NCBI GenBank assembly: GCA_031772625.1
Contig: CM062813.1
Location: 697,510,420 to 697,574,419 of the forward strand
Direction of reading: 5' to 3'
Length of the DNA: 64,000 nt
Source: Pinus tabuliformis
Taxonomy: Eukaryota > Streptophyta > Pinopsida > Pinales > Pinaceae
Below the pieces are notes generated by a model, which saw nothing but the letters and a program-made list of their open reading frames with translations, was not told where the DNA came from and made no database searches. The translations under genes were made by a program, and so were the position numbers. Every line of letters begins with the position of its first letter. The first letter of the stretch is position 1. Of the stretch, positions 34,614-46,753 are shown in pieces.

Positions 34614-34781
34614 GTAAACAAAAATTTCAATTTTCAATTTCTTAATGGTTTTACAGTTTTACTTTTTTTATTAAAGTTTGTTAAATCATTTATAATTTGA
34701 AAGTTAGATATAATTTGTAATTTTGTTGAGCTTCAGCCTTCATCTAACTCATAATTCATTACACTCCTATGTTTTTTGCAG
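34614..34781 (+). other. Intron of the hAT transposase gene
   Basis: The donor CAG/GTAAAC at 34614 and the acceptor TTTTTTGCAG ending at 34781 delimit 168 bp of A/T-rich sequence. Joining the flanks keeps the frame and gives EPAQWWEAFG, which leads straight into the hAT dimerisation domain, as in related plant transposases. Confidence 0.75.
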
Positions 34782-35428
34782 CACAATGGTGGGAGGCCTT
34801 TGGTGGCCAGTGCCCTCAATTGCAAAGGTTTGCAATTCGTATTTTGAGTCAAACTTGCAGTGCATCTGGGTGTGAGCGCAATTGGTCTGTCTTTGAGAGG
34901 ATTCACACAAAGAAGAGAAACCGTTTGGATCAAAAACGGTTGAATGATCTAGTTTTTGTCCAATACAACCTTCGGCTCAGACGAAAACAATTGCTGAACA
35001 AAAGACCTGATTCAGATCCCATTGTGTTGGAAGACATTGATCCAACATCAGATTGGGTAGTGGAGAGTCGTCTACCAGAGTTTGATCCTGATGAGGATCT
35101 TGATGAACTTGAAGTTGAACATCCACTTCAACCTGTTCAGTTGAATGCAGATCCCAATCCACCAGCCTCAGTCTCACAGCCAGCAAGGAGTAGGACTCCA
35201 GTTGTAGGTGCTTCCTCTGCTCAGCCACGACAGAAGCGCAGCCGCATATCTACTCTATCTCAGCTTGCATCTGCTGCACAGCCTGCTAGTGGTACTGGCA
35301 CCACTTCTACAGTTGCAGTTGGAGATGATGATGATGAGGAGGAGCCATGGGGCCCCTTGTCTGACTCTGATGATGATGATCCAGAGATTGGTCGAGATGA
35401 TCTTGGCTCCTCTGGCAGTAGCTACTAG
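34782..35428 (+). CDS. hAT transposase, second coding exon (dimerisation domain)
   Basis: The exon opens with AQWWEAFGGQCPQLQRFAIR and continues LSQTCSASGCERNWSVFERI. This is the hAT C-terminal dimerisation region, with the expected catalytic glutamate at 34874-34876. KRNRLDQKRLNDLVFVQYN completes the domain. The tail is Pro/Ser-rich and then strongly acidic (GDDDDEEEPWG), ending at a TAG at 35426. With the first exon the protein would be about 815 residues, a normal size for plant hAT transposases. Apart from the stop in the first exon the gene looks well kept, suggesting a young insertion. Confidence 0.88.
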
Positions 35429-35744
35429 CCAGTAGTACTAGTATTGGAGTCTGGTCACCATCACAGTTTACTTTTGTTGTAGAGGCCATTTCTAGCCTCC
35501 TTGGTTATTTGTATTTTGTTTTGAGTCTTTGATCATGTATGACAGTTGACTATGTATTGCCATTGGGTACCATTTTGATATAATGGATTGGTTCATGAGC
35601 CTACTTTGATCATATGTTGTCTTCCATCTATATTATAATGCTGTGTGTTTGGAAACATGAATGAAAGTCTTTAAAATTATGTTTAAAATATTTAAAATTA
35701 TGTTTTTTTATAAAAAAAATAAATATTTAATGTATTTTTTACAA

Positions 35745-35839
35745 CGACCGAGTCATTGAAATCGAGCCGGCCGAGTCATTACCGTTTCGGAGTCGGAGTC
35801 GGAGTCGATCCTCGGCCGAGTCGGAGTCTTAAAACATTG
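35745..35839. repeat. 3' subterminal and terminal repeat region of the hAT
   Basis: It holds CGGCCGAGTC repeats and a run of GGAGTC triplets (GGAGTCGGAGTCGGAGTCG), ending TTAAAACATTG. The inverted match to the 5' end is short at the tip (CAATGTTTTA against CATTGTTTTA), then resumes as ACTCCGACTCGGCCGAG-type sequence. Confidence 0.8.
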
Positions 35840-35972
35840 ATTTGAAGGGAAGGGCTGACTTGGTGATTGGAGGAGGTCTTTGTCTAGGTCTAAGAAGTCT
35901 GGAAGTGTCTAATATTGATTTGAATCCACTGAAGGAAGAGTTTTGATTGGGTTTTCCCCTTGTAGGGGCTTT

Positions 35973-37140
35973 TGTTAAAATTTGGGTACCAGAGGACAAG
36001 TGGTTCCCTAAGGCTTTGATCTTTGGCCTAGGGAAAGGTGTCCAAATTTATTTTTTTTACTTTTCTCCTAAAGTGACTTTATAAATGGTAAAGTCAATTT
36101 AATTTAAAAGTGACTTTATAAGTGGTAAAGTTACATTCTAATTTAAATGTGACTTTATTAAAGTCAATAAAGAATCAGAAAGTGAAAAAGTGATTATGGA
36201 AATAAAAGGCTAAGTGGGTCTTTATTTACGTGGGTGAGTTGAAAAATAGAAAGTGAGAATTAAACACACATTTATTCTCATCCCTAGATCTAAATGAATC
36301 TAAGCCATTAGATCTTAGGGTAACCCAAAAGGTCATTTAGAGAATAAAAGGAGAAGAGAAGAGGAAAAGATCAATTCATTATTTCATGAGCATTTGAGAG
36401 AAAGAGAAGAGAGAGAGAGCAAGGAGAAAATTTTTGAGCAGTGAGGAAGTGAAAGAGAGCAGCAAGAAGACATTTCAGCGAATCTGGGCAGCAACATTTA
36501 TTGGCACGCATCCCAGGGTGAAATCCTATAGCAGGAGAAAGGCATAGAAATTGAGGAAGAGGGACAGCAGAAAGGGCACGAATTTTGAGGTAAATTTGGT
36601 CACGAATTTCGAGGCATTCGTATTGTTGAAATCCGTATGGACTGTACAACAAGTTTTGGGCACGTTTTTCGAGGCTGGCCGTACATCATTTAATGCTGTT
36701 TTATTGCTGGAAAATTTATGTTTTGGCTGTTTGTTGATTGACATGATTTTCGAGGCGGAGTGCAAGCATGGAAATCGAGATAAGTTGTAATTTGTGGTTG
36801 CTGGAATTTTTACTATGTATTTCAGTTTCTCTGTAAAAACATTTTCAGAAATAAAGAAGAGCTCTCAAACTGGTTTTCCCCAAGAGTTGTAGGGTTTTTT
36901 TTCCAGGGTCACATTGATAAAAAATCACTGTGTTATTTTCTCTGTGTGGCTGTCATAATTTTCAAATTTCGCTGTGTTTTATTTCTGCAATTTCAGCAGT
37001 TGTGAAATCTCTAAATTTGTGTTTTCAGAAAAATATTGTCATTTCCACATTTTAGAATTTTTATCATGCTTGGATTTAAAACTAAATGCATGGAGTGATA
37101 AGGAAAACTAATAACCGGAGTGGGGATTGAAATTTTTTCA
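35973..37140 (+). repeat. 5' LTR of element B
   Basis: It is 1168 bp long, starts TGTTAAAATTTGGGTACC, and ends just before a primer site. It matches 41531-42682 throughout. Confidence 0.92.
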
Positions 37141-37152
37141 CGGTATCAGAGC
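37141..37152 (+). promoter_or_regulatory. Primer-binding site of element B
   Basis: CGGTATCAGAGC directly follows the 5' LTR and differs by one base from TGGTATCAGAGC, complementary to the 3' end of initiator tRNA-Met, the standard Copia primer. Confidence 0.85.
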
Positions 37153-37382
37153 TTGGTTGCTGAAAAGCGCAGTTTGGGACAACAAAGTGAAAATTACAGC
37201 AAGCTGATTTTCACACAGAAAACATAAACTTTTATCACAGATTTCAAAATTTCAGTTTGGTAGGACAGTGAAACATATCTTTGGTTTTGAGAGTTGAGGA
37301 AAATTTGGATGGGTAGAACAACTACAGTGCATGGAAGGAGAAAATCCAGAGCATCTTTGAGGAAGCAGAAGTCTGGGACATT

Positions 37383-38189
37383 ATGGTAAATACCACACAG
37401 AACCCAGTAGTAGTACCCGCTGACCCTGTACAGTTGGCAAAGTTTAACAAAAAGAATGTTAAGGCAAAAAGATTGATTTTGGAAGGAATCAAAGACCATG
37501 TCATTTCTCATGTGAGAGAAAAGATTTATGCACATGAGATGTGGACAACCTTGACCAGTCTTTACCAGAGCTCAAATGAAAACAGAAAAATGGTCCTAAA
37601 GGAGAAACTGAAGGCCATTAAAATGGCTAACACTGACAGTGCTACAACATACCTCACAAAGATCACTTCAGTGAGAGATGAGTTGGCAGCCGTAGGTGAG
37701 ATCATTGCACCCACTGAGTTGGTGAGGATTGCTTTGAATGGTCTTCCCAAGACTTGGGAGAATTTTGTGGATGGCATTGTTGCACGGGAAAACCTTCCCG
37801 ATTGGGAGAGGTTGTGGGATGATTGCATTCAGAATGAGATCAGAAAGAACCATCTTGGGGCAACCAAACAGGTGGAGGAGGATGACAATGTGGCATTGTT
37901 AGCAAGAGGCAAGAAGGGTAGAGCAAAGAAGCAAGCTTCCAACAGTGGAGGCAAAGGCAAAGGTAAAGGCAAACAACAGAACAAGGAGAAAGACTATTCC
38001 AAAGTCAAATGTTGGAATTGTCAAAAGTTGGGACACTATGCTGTTGTGTGTTCGGAAAAGAAGAACAAGAAAGGGAAATACAAACCCATGGCAGCTTCTG
38101 CAGAGATAGAGAGCTTCTCAAAGAGCTTTGATCGGGAATTTGGGTTCATAGCTTGTGAGGCCACTAGTGCAGGATCACCTGCCATATAG
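37383..38189 (+). mobile_element. Element B: gag region
   Basis: It encodes a Copia-type gag with a UBN2-like helical capsid region (MWTTLTSLYQSSNENRKMVL) and a lysine-rich linker. A zinc knuckle with the CX2CX4HX4C spacing follows (CWNCQKLGHYAVVC), which binds element RNA. Protease signature residues DSGAS follow at about 38250. Confidence 0.85.
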
Positions 38190-38599
38190 GTTCAGAGGGA
38201 GTGTGCATTCTTCGCTACTAGTAGAGCATCTTCTAGCATTTGGTATGTTGATAGTGGCGCTTCCGCCACATGACAGGAGTTAGAGAGTACTTCTCAAAGC
38301 TTTCAGAGGGTGATACTGATATGGAGGTAGTACTAGGTGATGACAACATTGTTAGAGCAGTTGGTGTGGTGACATTGACATTTGATAGGGAACCCAAACC
38401 TCCCTTGAAAGTGTCAGATGTTCTAAATGTGCCTGGAATGAAGAAGAACTTGATATTCGTCTCAGCACTTGAGGACAGAGGGTATGATGTGTTGTTCAGG
38501 AGAGGGTAGGTGCTTATATATCGTAGGGGAACTTCAGCTTCTTTAGTTAGAGAGATTGGTGTGTGCCATGCCAAGGTGTACAAGTTCTCATTCCAGCGC

Positions 38600-39600
38600 C
38601 TTATGGCATTGAGTAGCAGCACCTGAGACATGACTAACAACAGATCTAGCAGTTCAGAGTTGTGTGAGATTTGGCACCGCAGGATGGGCCACATGTATCA
38701 TGGGGCCTTGAGCATATTGCAGGAGATCACCACTGGTGTGCTAGATTTCAGTTCTGATCACCTTGATGTATGCAAAGGATGTGCTATGGGGAAGTTTGCC
38801 AGATCCCCTTTTCATAGTAGTGATAGCAGAGCGACGAAGATCCTTGATTTGATTCATACCGATGTGAGTGGTCGGATCTCTCATGTATCCTTGAGTGGCC
38901 ATGAGTACTATGTTTTATTCATTGATGACCACTCTAGGAAGACCTGAATTTATTTCTTGAAGACCAAGAGTGAGGTCTTCAAGCAGTTTCAAGAGTTCAA
39001 AGCTCTTGTGGAGACCCAGACAGGTAGGAAGATCAAGGTCCTCAGGTCGGACAGTGGAGGGGAGTATACCCTTGGTGAGTTTGTTGATTTTTGTGCCGAG
39101 GTAGGCATTAAAAGGGAGTTCACAGTTCCTTACAACCCCTAGCAAAATGGGGTTGTAGAGAGGAAGAATAGATCCATTATAGGGGCTGCCAAAGCCATGC
39201 TTCATGATTAGGGGTTACCTTTATTTTTGTGGGCAGAGGCCTGCAACACTGTTGTGTACTTGCAGAACAGGAGTCCACATCATGCCTTGGGGAATGTGAC
39301 TCTGGAGGAGGCTTTTTCTGGGAAGAAGCCTAATGTTGGGCACTTTCGTATCTTTGGGTGCCTTACATATTCCTATGTCCTCAAGGAGAACGGGACCAAG
39401 CTAGAGCCCACTACAGACAAGGGCATCTTTGTGGGTTATAGCGAGACCTCGAAAGCTTATTGGATTTATATCACTGTACAAACGAAAGTGGTTGTTAGGT
39501 GGGATGTGGAGTTCGAGGAGGAGAGAGCTTTCAGGAGGTCACGGGAGTTAGAATATCCAGAGTCATCAGATCCTCAGGAGCAGTTGAGTCAATCATAAGG
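38600..39600 (+). mobile_element. Element B: integrase region (fossil)
   Basis: The gag-pre-integrase zinc-binding motif (WHRRMGHM ... CKGCAMGKF) is followed by the integrase core: LDLIHTDVSG, YVLFIDDHSR and VVERKNRS, which carry the acidic residues of the family. Beyond it is FRIFGCLTYSYV, typical of the Copia integrase tail. The domain inserts the DNA copy into the chromosome. Confidence 0.8.
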
Positions 39601-39959
39601 ATCTAGTGGTCAGGGATCAGGATGTCCATTAGTGAGCAGTGGCTCTCAGATTCAGGTGGGTGGTTCTTTGGGCAGCATGCAGGGCGGTCAGCAGAGCAGT
39701 TCACAGGGTAGTCCACTAATGGACATTTCGCACGGTACTTCGGCATCTACAGGCACAAATTCAGGCATGATGTCAGTTGGCAGGCGTTCAGGAGTTCAGG
39801 CTTCTTATGATGATGAGGATTCTTTCACTGTGATGGGAGAAGTATGTTCTGGGAAGAGGAAGCCCAAGTGGCTTCAAGATACCTTGCGCGAGGCCACATC
39901 AATTGCTGGGCCAAAGAGACAGGTTAGAGAGAGTAAACCACTTGAGTAGTTCTGTAGTT

Positions 39960-41530
39960 ACATGGCATTGGTAACAAGCATTGTTGACTCTGAGCCTTCT
40001 AGTTATGAGGAGGCAGCCAGCCAGCAGGTCTGGAGAGAGGCCATGATGGAGGAGTATTCTTCTATTATGAAGAACGATGTTTGGGAGGTGGTGCTGAGGC
40101 CTGAAGGTAAACCAATTGTTACTTCCAGATGGCTCTACAAGATAAAGCATGTTGCAAATGACAACATCGAGAAGTTCAAGGCTCGATTTGTGGCGAGAGG
40201 GTTCTCACAGGTAGAGGGAGTTGACTATGAGGAGACCTTCGCTCTCGTAGCTTGGTATACATCTATTTGCTCCATTATATCGATTGCAGCAGAGATGGGT
40301 TGGAAGATCCACCAGATGGATGTGAAGGCCGCATTTCTCAATGGCTTCATTCAGGAGGAGGTTTATATTGAGCAGCTGCAGGGCTTTGAGGTGCATGGGA
40401 AGGAGTCCCATGTATGTAGAATGAAAAAGGCACTCTATGGCCTGAAGCAAGCTCCTAGAGCTTGGTACTCCAGGATTGATACATACTTGCAGTAGTTGGG
40501 TTTCACAAAGAGTGAGGCCGATACGAACCTATATATCATTGTGGTGGGTGAGGAGCCTCTCATTCTGGTGTTGTATGTTGCTGACTTGATCATCACTGGT
40601 GCAGAGAGACTCATTGAAGGCTGCAAGAGAGATCTTGCTTCAGAGTTTGAGATGAAGGATATCGACTTGATGCATTATTTTTTGGGATTTGAGGTGTGGC
40701 AGGAGGAGGGGCATTTATTCCTGGGACAAGGGAAGTACATTGTGGATATTCTTAGCAGATTTCACATGGAGGACTGCAAACCCATATCTACACCTATGAT
40801 CACTAACTGGAAGAAGCTTCACGCTTCTGATTCTGAGTTGGTGGATCCTACTCTATATAGACAGTTGATTGGTTGTTTGATGTATTTGGTAAACACTCGA
40901 CCAGATATATGTTTTGCAGTTAACACTATGAGTCAGTTCATGTGTGAGCCCAGGAGAGTGCACTGGGTGGCTGCAAAACACATTCTTTGTTACTAGCAGG
41001 GGACTGTGGATTTTGGTCTGGATTATAGACAGGGTGATGGAGTGAGACTGACAGGGTACACGGATTCAGATTGGGCAGGTTGTGCTTCAGATAGGAAGAG
41101 TACTTTCGGGCGCTGTTTTGGGTTGGGCTTGGCAGTTGTGTCGTGTTTCAGTCGGAAACAACAGTCAGTTGCATTTAGCTCAGCTGAGGCAGAGTATATG
41201 GCTGCTAGTTTGGCTAGTTGTGAGGCCATATGGCTTTGCAAGATGTTTGGTCTATTTGGTCAGGCATTGAGACCTTCAGTAATTTACTGTGATAATCAGA
41301 GTTGCATAAAACTCACCGAGAATCTAGTTTTTCATGACAAGTCAAAGCATATTGAGATCAAGTATCATGTCATTAGAGACTATGTCCAAAAGGGAGCTGT
41401 CAAGCTTGAGTACGTTTCCACAAATGAGCAGGTAGCGGACATTTTCACCAAAGCCTTACCACAGGGCAAACATGTCTACTTCAGAGACAAGATGGGAGTG
41501 GTGAGGAACACTTTCCTCAGTAAGAGGGAG
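39960..41530 (+). mobile_element. Element B: RT and RNase H region (fossil)
   Basis: RT motifs run in order: NDVWEVVLRPEGKPIVTSRW, QVEGVDYEETFA, IHQMDVKAAFLNGFIQEEVY and MKKALYGLKQAPRAWY. RNase H follows with YTDSDWAGCASDRKST, SSAEAEYMAA and VADIFTKALP. A polypurine tract AAGAGGGAG (41522-41530) adjoins the 3' LTR. Confidence 0.88.
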
Positions 41531-42682
41531 TGTTAAAATTTGGGTACCAGAGGACAAGTGGTTCCCTAAGGCTTTGATCTTTGGCCTAGGGAAAAGTGTC
41601 CAAATTTATTTTTTACTTTTCTCTAAAGCGACTTTATAAGTGGTAAAGTCAATTTAATTTAATAGTGACTTTATAAGTGGTAAAGTTACATTCTAATTTA
41701 AAATTGACTTTATTAAAGTCAATAAAGAATTAGAAAGTGAAAAAGTGACTATGGAATAAAAGGCTAAGTGGGTATTTATTTAAGTGGGTGAGTTAAAAAA
41801 TAGAAAGTGAGTATTAAATGCACATTTATTCTCATCCCTAGATCTAAATGAATCTTAGCCATTAGATCTTAGGGTAACCCAAAAGGTCATTTAGAGAATA
41901 AAAGGAGAAGAGAAGAGGAAAATATCAATTCATTCTTTCATGAGCATTTGAGAGAAAGAGAAGAGAGAGTAAGGAGAACATTTCTGAGTAGTGAAGAAGT
42001 GAAGGAGAGAAGCAAGAAGACATTTCAGCAAATCTGGGCAACAACATTTATTGGCGCACATCCCAAGGAAAAATTGTATAATAGGAGAAAGGCATAGAAA
42101 TAAAGGAAGAGGGACAACACAAAAATCGAGAAAGAGGGACAATAGAAAGGGCACGAATTTCGAGGTAGTTGTACTGCTAAAATCTGTACGGTTCGTGCAA
42201 GAAGTTTTAGGCACGTTTTTCCAGGCTGGCCATACAACATTTAACGCTGTTTTATTGCTGGAAAATTTCTGTTTTGGTTGTTTGCTGATTGGCACGATTT
42301 TCAAGGCGGAGCGCAAGTACGGAAATCAAGATAAGTTGTAATTTGTGGTTGCTGGAATTTTTACTGTGTATTTCAGTTTCTCTGTAAAAGCATTTTCAAA
42401 AATAAAGAATAGCTCTCAAATTGGTTTTCCCCAAGAGTTGTAGGGGGTTTTTTCCAGGGTCACCTTGACCAAAAAGCATCGTGTTATTTTTTGTGTGTGG
42501 CTGTCATAATTTTGTTGTGTTTTATTTATGCAATTTCAACAGTTGTGAAATCTCTAGATTGTGTTTTTAGAAAAATATTGTCATTTCCAGATTTTAGAAT
42601 TTTTATCATGCTTGGATTTAAAACTAAATGCATGGAGTGATAAGGAAAACTGATAACCGGAGTGGGCGTTGAAATTTCTTCA
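41531..42682 (+). repeat. 3' LTR of element B
   Basis: It is 1152 bp from TGTTAAAATTTGGG to GAAATTTCTTCA, pairing with 35973-37140 and followed by the GCTTT duplication. Confidence 0.92.
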
Positions 42683-42869
42683 GCTTTGCCCTGGCTGAGC
42701 GCCTACATCCTATGTTTCTTGTTCTTGTGGTATTCATGTACATATAATTTGGTAATTGCTTGATAAAAGATAAACTAATTAAGAAGTAAAAGAAGCCAAC
42801 ATAATTCACAAGTAATTATCAAGAAAGAGGAATCAAATCCTAATTCCTACAAGCATTGATTTATCAACA

Positions 42870-42882
42870 TGGTAATCAGAGC
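42870..42882 (+). promoter_or_regulatory. Primer-binding site of element C
   Basis: TGGTAATCAGAGC directly follows the LTR end ATCAACA. It matches the initiator tRNA-Met type site TGGTATCAGAGC with one extra base. Confidence 0.75.
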
Positions 42883-43046
42883 TAAGGTCGAAGAAGGTAG
42901 AAGATCGCTTTGTTGGCTTGGGAGAAAAGGTTACTCCCTCTATGGCAAGTTACTTGAAGGTGGGATTCAATATCATGTGAATTGCAGGAAGCTGGATTGG
43001 AAGGATCATCTACAATCTATTTAGGAAAGTCAAGAGTGAAAGATTC

Positions 43047-44952
43047 TTGGTTGCACTTACAGGTACTCTTGATGATGACAACGCATGGATTATTGGTAGT
43101 GAAGCATCAAGACATATGACAGGAGAAAGTGGAAAACTTCATACTCTATCAAGGGAACCATCATCACATGCAGTGAAGCTAGGAGACAACGACAACTATG
43201 TAGTCAAGGGCCTTGGATCTATATCACTGAAGCTAGAAAGTGGAGCAAAGCTACACCTCAACAACATACTCTATGCCCCAGGTTTGAAAAAGAATCTACC
43301 TTCCATTTCTTGTTTAGGAGATAAAGGAGATAGGGTTACCTTTGTAGATGGTAAAGTTTTGGTTTGGGGAAAGGATTCAAATATTGAAAATCTAAAGTTA
43401 TTGGGGTTTGTGTAGGAAGGCTGCATAGAGTTATAATACCAGCTCCTCAAGCCCTAGTTCACATGGAGATCAATCCTATCGAACTATGGCATAGAATATA
43501 TGGGCATATTCATTACAAAATAATACCCTCACTTAGTCAAATGGTAAAGGGCATCCCCAACATCAAGGAAGATCATGAAGGAGTATGTAAAGGATGTGCT
43601 TTGGGAAAGAATACAAGGAAAATTTTTACAAGTAGTGATACAAGGTCTAAAGAGATATTAGACCTCATTCATTCCGATGTGTGTGGGCCAATGTCTAGCA
43701 AATCTCTTGGAGGCCATCCTTATTATGTGACCTTCATTGATGATCATTCTAGAAACACATGGTTCTATCTTCTCAAAAGAAAGGATGAAGTATTTGAAAA
43801 GTTCAAGGAAATTAGAGTCGAAGCGGAGACCTTAACGGAAAGAAAGATAAAGATGTTGAGATCCCACAATGGAGGGGAATACACTTCAAAAGAATTAATT
43901 GCATATTGTAAAGTAGGTATTAAGAGAGAGCTCATTGTTCCCTACAACCCTGAGCAAAATGGAGTTGCAGAAAGGAAAAATAGAACAATTGAAGAATGTA
44001 TACGAAGTATGATATTTGATCAAGATCTACCAAAGTTTCTATGGGGAGAAGCAACAATGACAATAGTATATATGCAAAATAGAAGTCCTCATAGAATCCT
44101 TGATAATATGACATAGGAAGAATCATTCACAGGAAACAAGCCATGTGTAGACCATCTCCGAATAATTGGGTGTCCGCATACATCCATGTTCCAAAAGACA
44201 AGCGAAAGAATTGGATTCTACAAGCATAAAAAGGATCTTCGTTGGTTACAGTATTTCTTCAAAAGTTTATAGAATCTACATCAAGGAAGGAAGACAATTT
44301 GACGCTAGCAGGGATGTTATAATTGATGAAAATCATGCCTACAAAAGATCCAAGGATATACCAATCGAATCCGATGATGAAGATGTACCACTATTTGAAG
44401 AAGAAGAGCATCATGACAAGGCAACTACAAACCAAGAAGAAGAAGAAGAAGAAGGACCAAGTGAGCCTATTCAACCTGTAATCATTCCCGAAACGAAGAA
44501 AAGGCTAAATTGGTTAAAAGATACACTTGAAGATGTCGAAGGACATGGAGCTACTAAAGGAACTTTTAGAGAAAGCAAAAGACCAAAGAGATATTCAGAT
44601 TATGTAACATACATGGCAAAATTGATAGAAGTTGAACCAACTACAATTGAAAAATTTGCTCATGAAGAGGAATGGAAGAAGGAAATGCAAGAAGAATATC
44701 AATCCATCATGAAGAATGGAATTTGGGAAATCGTTCCTAGACGAATTGACAAATCGGTTGTCACCTAAAAATGGATTTACAATATCAAATAGGTTGTTGA
44801 TTTGTTACAAGGGGTTTCTCACAAAAGGAAGGTATAGACTACGAAGAAACTTTTGCTCCAACTGCTAGGTATACTGCTAGTTGCTACTATGGGATGGAAT
44901 ATCCATCAAATGGATGTCAAAATAACATTTCTAAATGGAATCATTGATGAAG
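43047..44952 (+). mobile_element. Element C: protease, integrase and first RT part (fossil)
   Basis: Protease-like WIIGSEASRHMTG and APGLKKNLPSISCL come first. The integrase follows: ELWHRIYGHIHY, CKGCALGKNTRK, LDLIHSDVCGPMSS, VTFIDDHSRNTW and VPYNPEQNGVAERKNRTIEE. An acidic linker (EEEEEEGPSEPIQPVI) and the RT N-terminal part (YQSIMKNGIWEIVPR) come next. The region stops where element D inserted and resumes at about 51100. Confidence 0.82.
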
Positions 44953-46010
44953 TGTTGAAGTTTCTAAGTTTACTTAGTTAGAAACCCTCCATGCACTTTA
45001 TTTGATTTATTCCTACCTACTTGTTATTTTCCTTAACAAGTTATTTACAATGTAAATATTGAAAATAAACACTAGTGCATGCTCAACATATTACATATCA
45101 GCAACTAAAAGAAACAAGAACAAACACACTATATGACACCATTATTTTTGGACTAATGTCATCGGAAAAACCCAATGCGGGAAAACCGGTGCAGCTATTT
45201 GAGGGTTTTCTTATTAAGCACTATTAGAGTACAATTTGGGTGTTGAAATTGGTCTACCCAACAGAGAATTTCCTTAGCAGTAATACCTCTCCGTTTCAGA
45301 CAAATCTACTGGCTGAAACCCCGTTAATCCTTCCGGCAGCTACTCAGCACCAATCTGCCCCTGAAACCTCAACGTCTGCCCAATTTGGACTGTGTCAGCC
45401 TCTCCTAGCCCAACGCTGGCCCTGCGTCAGCCCCAGGAGGCCCTACGTTAGCTCTTTGAGCCTCTGTGTTAGCTACGCTGGCCCCTCTGGTTCTCTACGC
45501 AACACTTAGCTGCCTCTGCATGGCCCTGCATGAGCACTGGCTGCTCCCGCGTCTCTCTCTCTGGCTGCTTTGCTGCTATCCCGGCACTATCTCTGCCTCT
45601 CTGTCTCTCTGTACTCAATGCCCCTCAACTGCTCTCCCAATCATTGATTCTATCTCTCTTAGCAAACCCCGCTCTAGAGAATAGAATCACTGATCACTCT
45701 GGTGTATTCTCTAAGTGACCCTCAAGCCTCCTCTTATACTTTTCTCGTTGACATATCAACGGCCGAGATTAAGTCCCTAATCAACGCCTAAGATTAGATC
45801 TGGCTTGATCCATGTCTTTTGGACCACTCTAACACAGATTCATATTAATACACATTAATATTTTATTTTTAAAAATATTAATTATTTTAATATCTCATGA
45901 TCTGTTTAGAATTTGCCCAAACCCTTTCTGGGTATTGGAGATCTCATGTGCTCCAACCTCTCCACCAAATTTCGTGGTTAGGGCACATCCGATGCTACCC
46001 CAAATCAACA
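44953..46010 (-). repeat. Left (3') LTR of element D
   Basis: It is 1058 bp from TGTTGAAGTTTCTAAG to CCCCAAATCAACA and pairs with 48279-51094 once the inserted transposon is set aside. It adjoins CTCCCTCTTAG (46011-46021), the reverse complement of the polypurine tract. Confidence 0.88.
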
Positions 46011-46753
46011 CTCCCTCTTAGCGATCACTGTGCTCTAGCAATACTCCTCACTGAGTATTACTCTGATCATCCAGCATCGGTACCTGTGCTGATGCTAGGC
46101 CTTTCTGCCCAACATCCTTTGCACTACTGCCCCTTGTACTGCTGCCCATGGTTCTGCCACTGCCACTGCTACATCTATATGACAACTCCCTCTGCATCTG
46201 TGCTGCTGCTGGTCCTTCATCCTAGCACTGCATCTGCACTGCACCTCCTCTCATCATGTTGCATCGTGTTGCCCATTGCTGCACTGCAACTCAGTTACTG
46301 AAAAGTAAGTAACTGATCTCCCAACTGACCTCCTTGTTGGGCTAAAAACACCCATTGATGCTGAAGCTCCCTCTATCGCTGACACATGCTCCCTCTCTCT
46401 GACCTTTGTGCTGCTGCAACAACTCGTTGCATCTTGCACCGTTGCACACCTCTGTGCCTTCTTGCACTGGTGCAACACTCATGTGTCTCTCGCACTGCTG
46501 TAGCTTGCTAGCTCTGCGCTGTCTCGGGACTCCTGCACTGTAGCTCTCTCTGTCACTCCATCCGCATCCGTCTCTACCCACTCAGCCAGTCCTGCTACTC
46601 CTCGTTGGGGCTCCCGTAGCAAGGTCTAATCCAAGAGGCTGGGTACCTCAAGGATCTTGCCCCTCATTGCTTGTAGTCCTCCTGACTACAACTCGATGTC
46701 TCCCCACTTCCGCTCAAGTGGTGCGTGTGCACTCATGGCACAATCATCGTTTG

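Larger units (their letters stand above)
32095..35839 (+). mobile_element. hAT transposon, near complete
   Basis: The 3745 bp element begins CATTGTTTTA and ends AAAACATTG. It is flanked by a perfect 8 bp duplication ATTTGAAG (32087-32094 and 35840-35847). The 3' LTR of element C shows the matching unoccupied site near 53321 (TCTATTGAAGGGAAGGG), confirming both ends. Inside is one transposase gene with a BED finger, a DDE-type core and a hAT dimerisation domain. Both subterminal regions are packed with CG-rich palindromes. It belongs to the same family as the smaller copy at 7948-9121. Confidence 0.95.
35973..42682 (+). mobile_element. Copia element B (plus strand), inserted in the 5' LTR of element C
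   Basis: A 6.71 kb LTR element with TGTTAAAA...TTCTTCA ends and a perfect GCTTT duplication (35968-35972 and 42683-42687). The interrupted LTR reads on as GGGGCTTTGCCCTGG across the site, matching 53451-53466. The domain order gag, protease, integrase, RT, RNase H is that of Copia. The two LTRs differ at about nine of the first 230 positions by eye, which at slow conifer rates suggests an age on the order of ten million years or more. The body is nearly full length with a handful of breaks, so it is inactive as it stands. Confidence 0.93.

Noticed and set aside
45240-46301. Leucine- and cysteine-rich plus-strand frames at 45240-46301, also 47839-48284 and 48401-49065
   Set aside because: They lie in LTRs or antisense to element D, recur in both LTRs, and show no family likeness.
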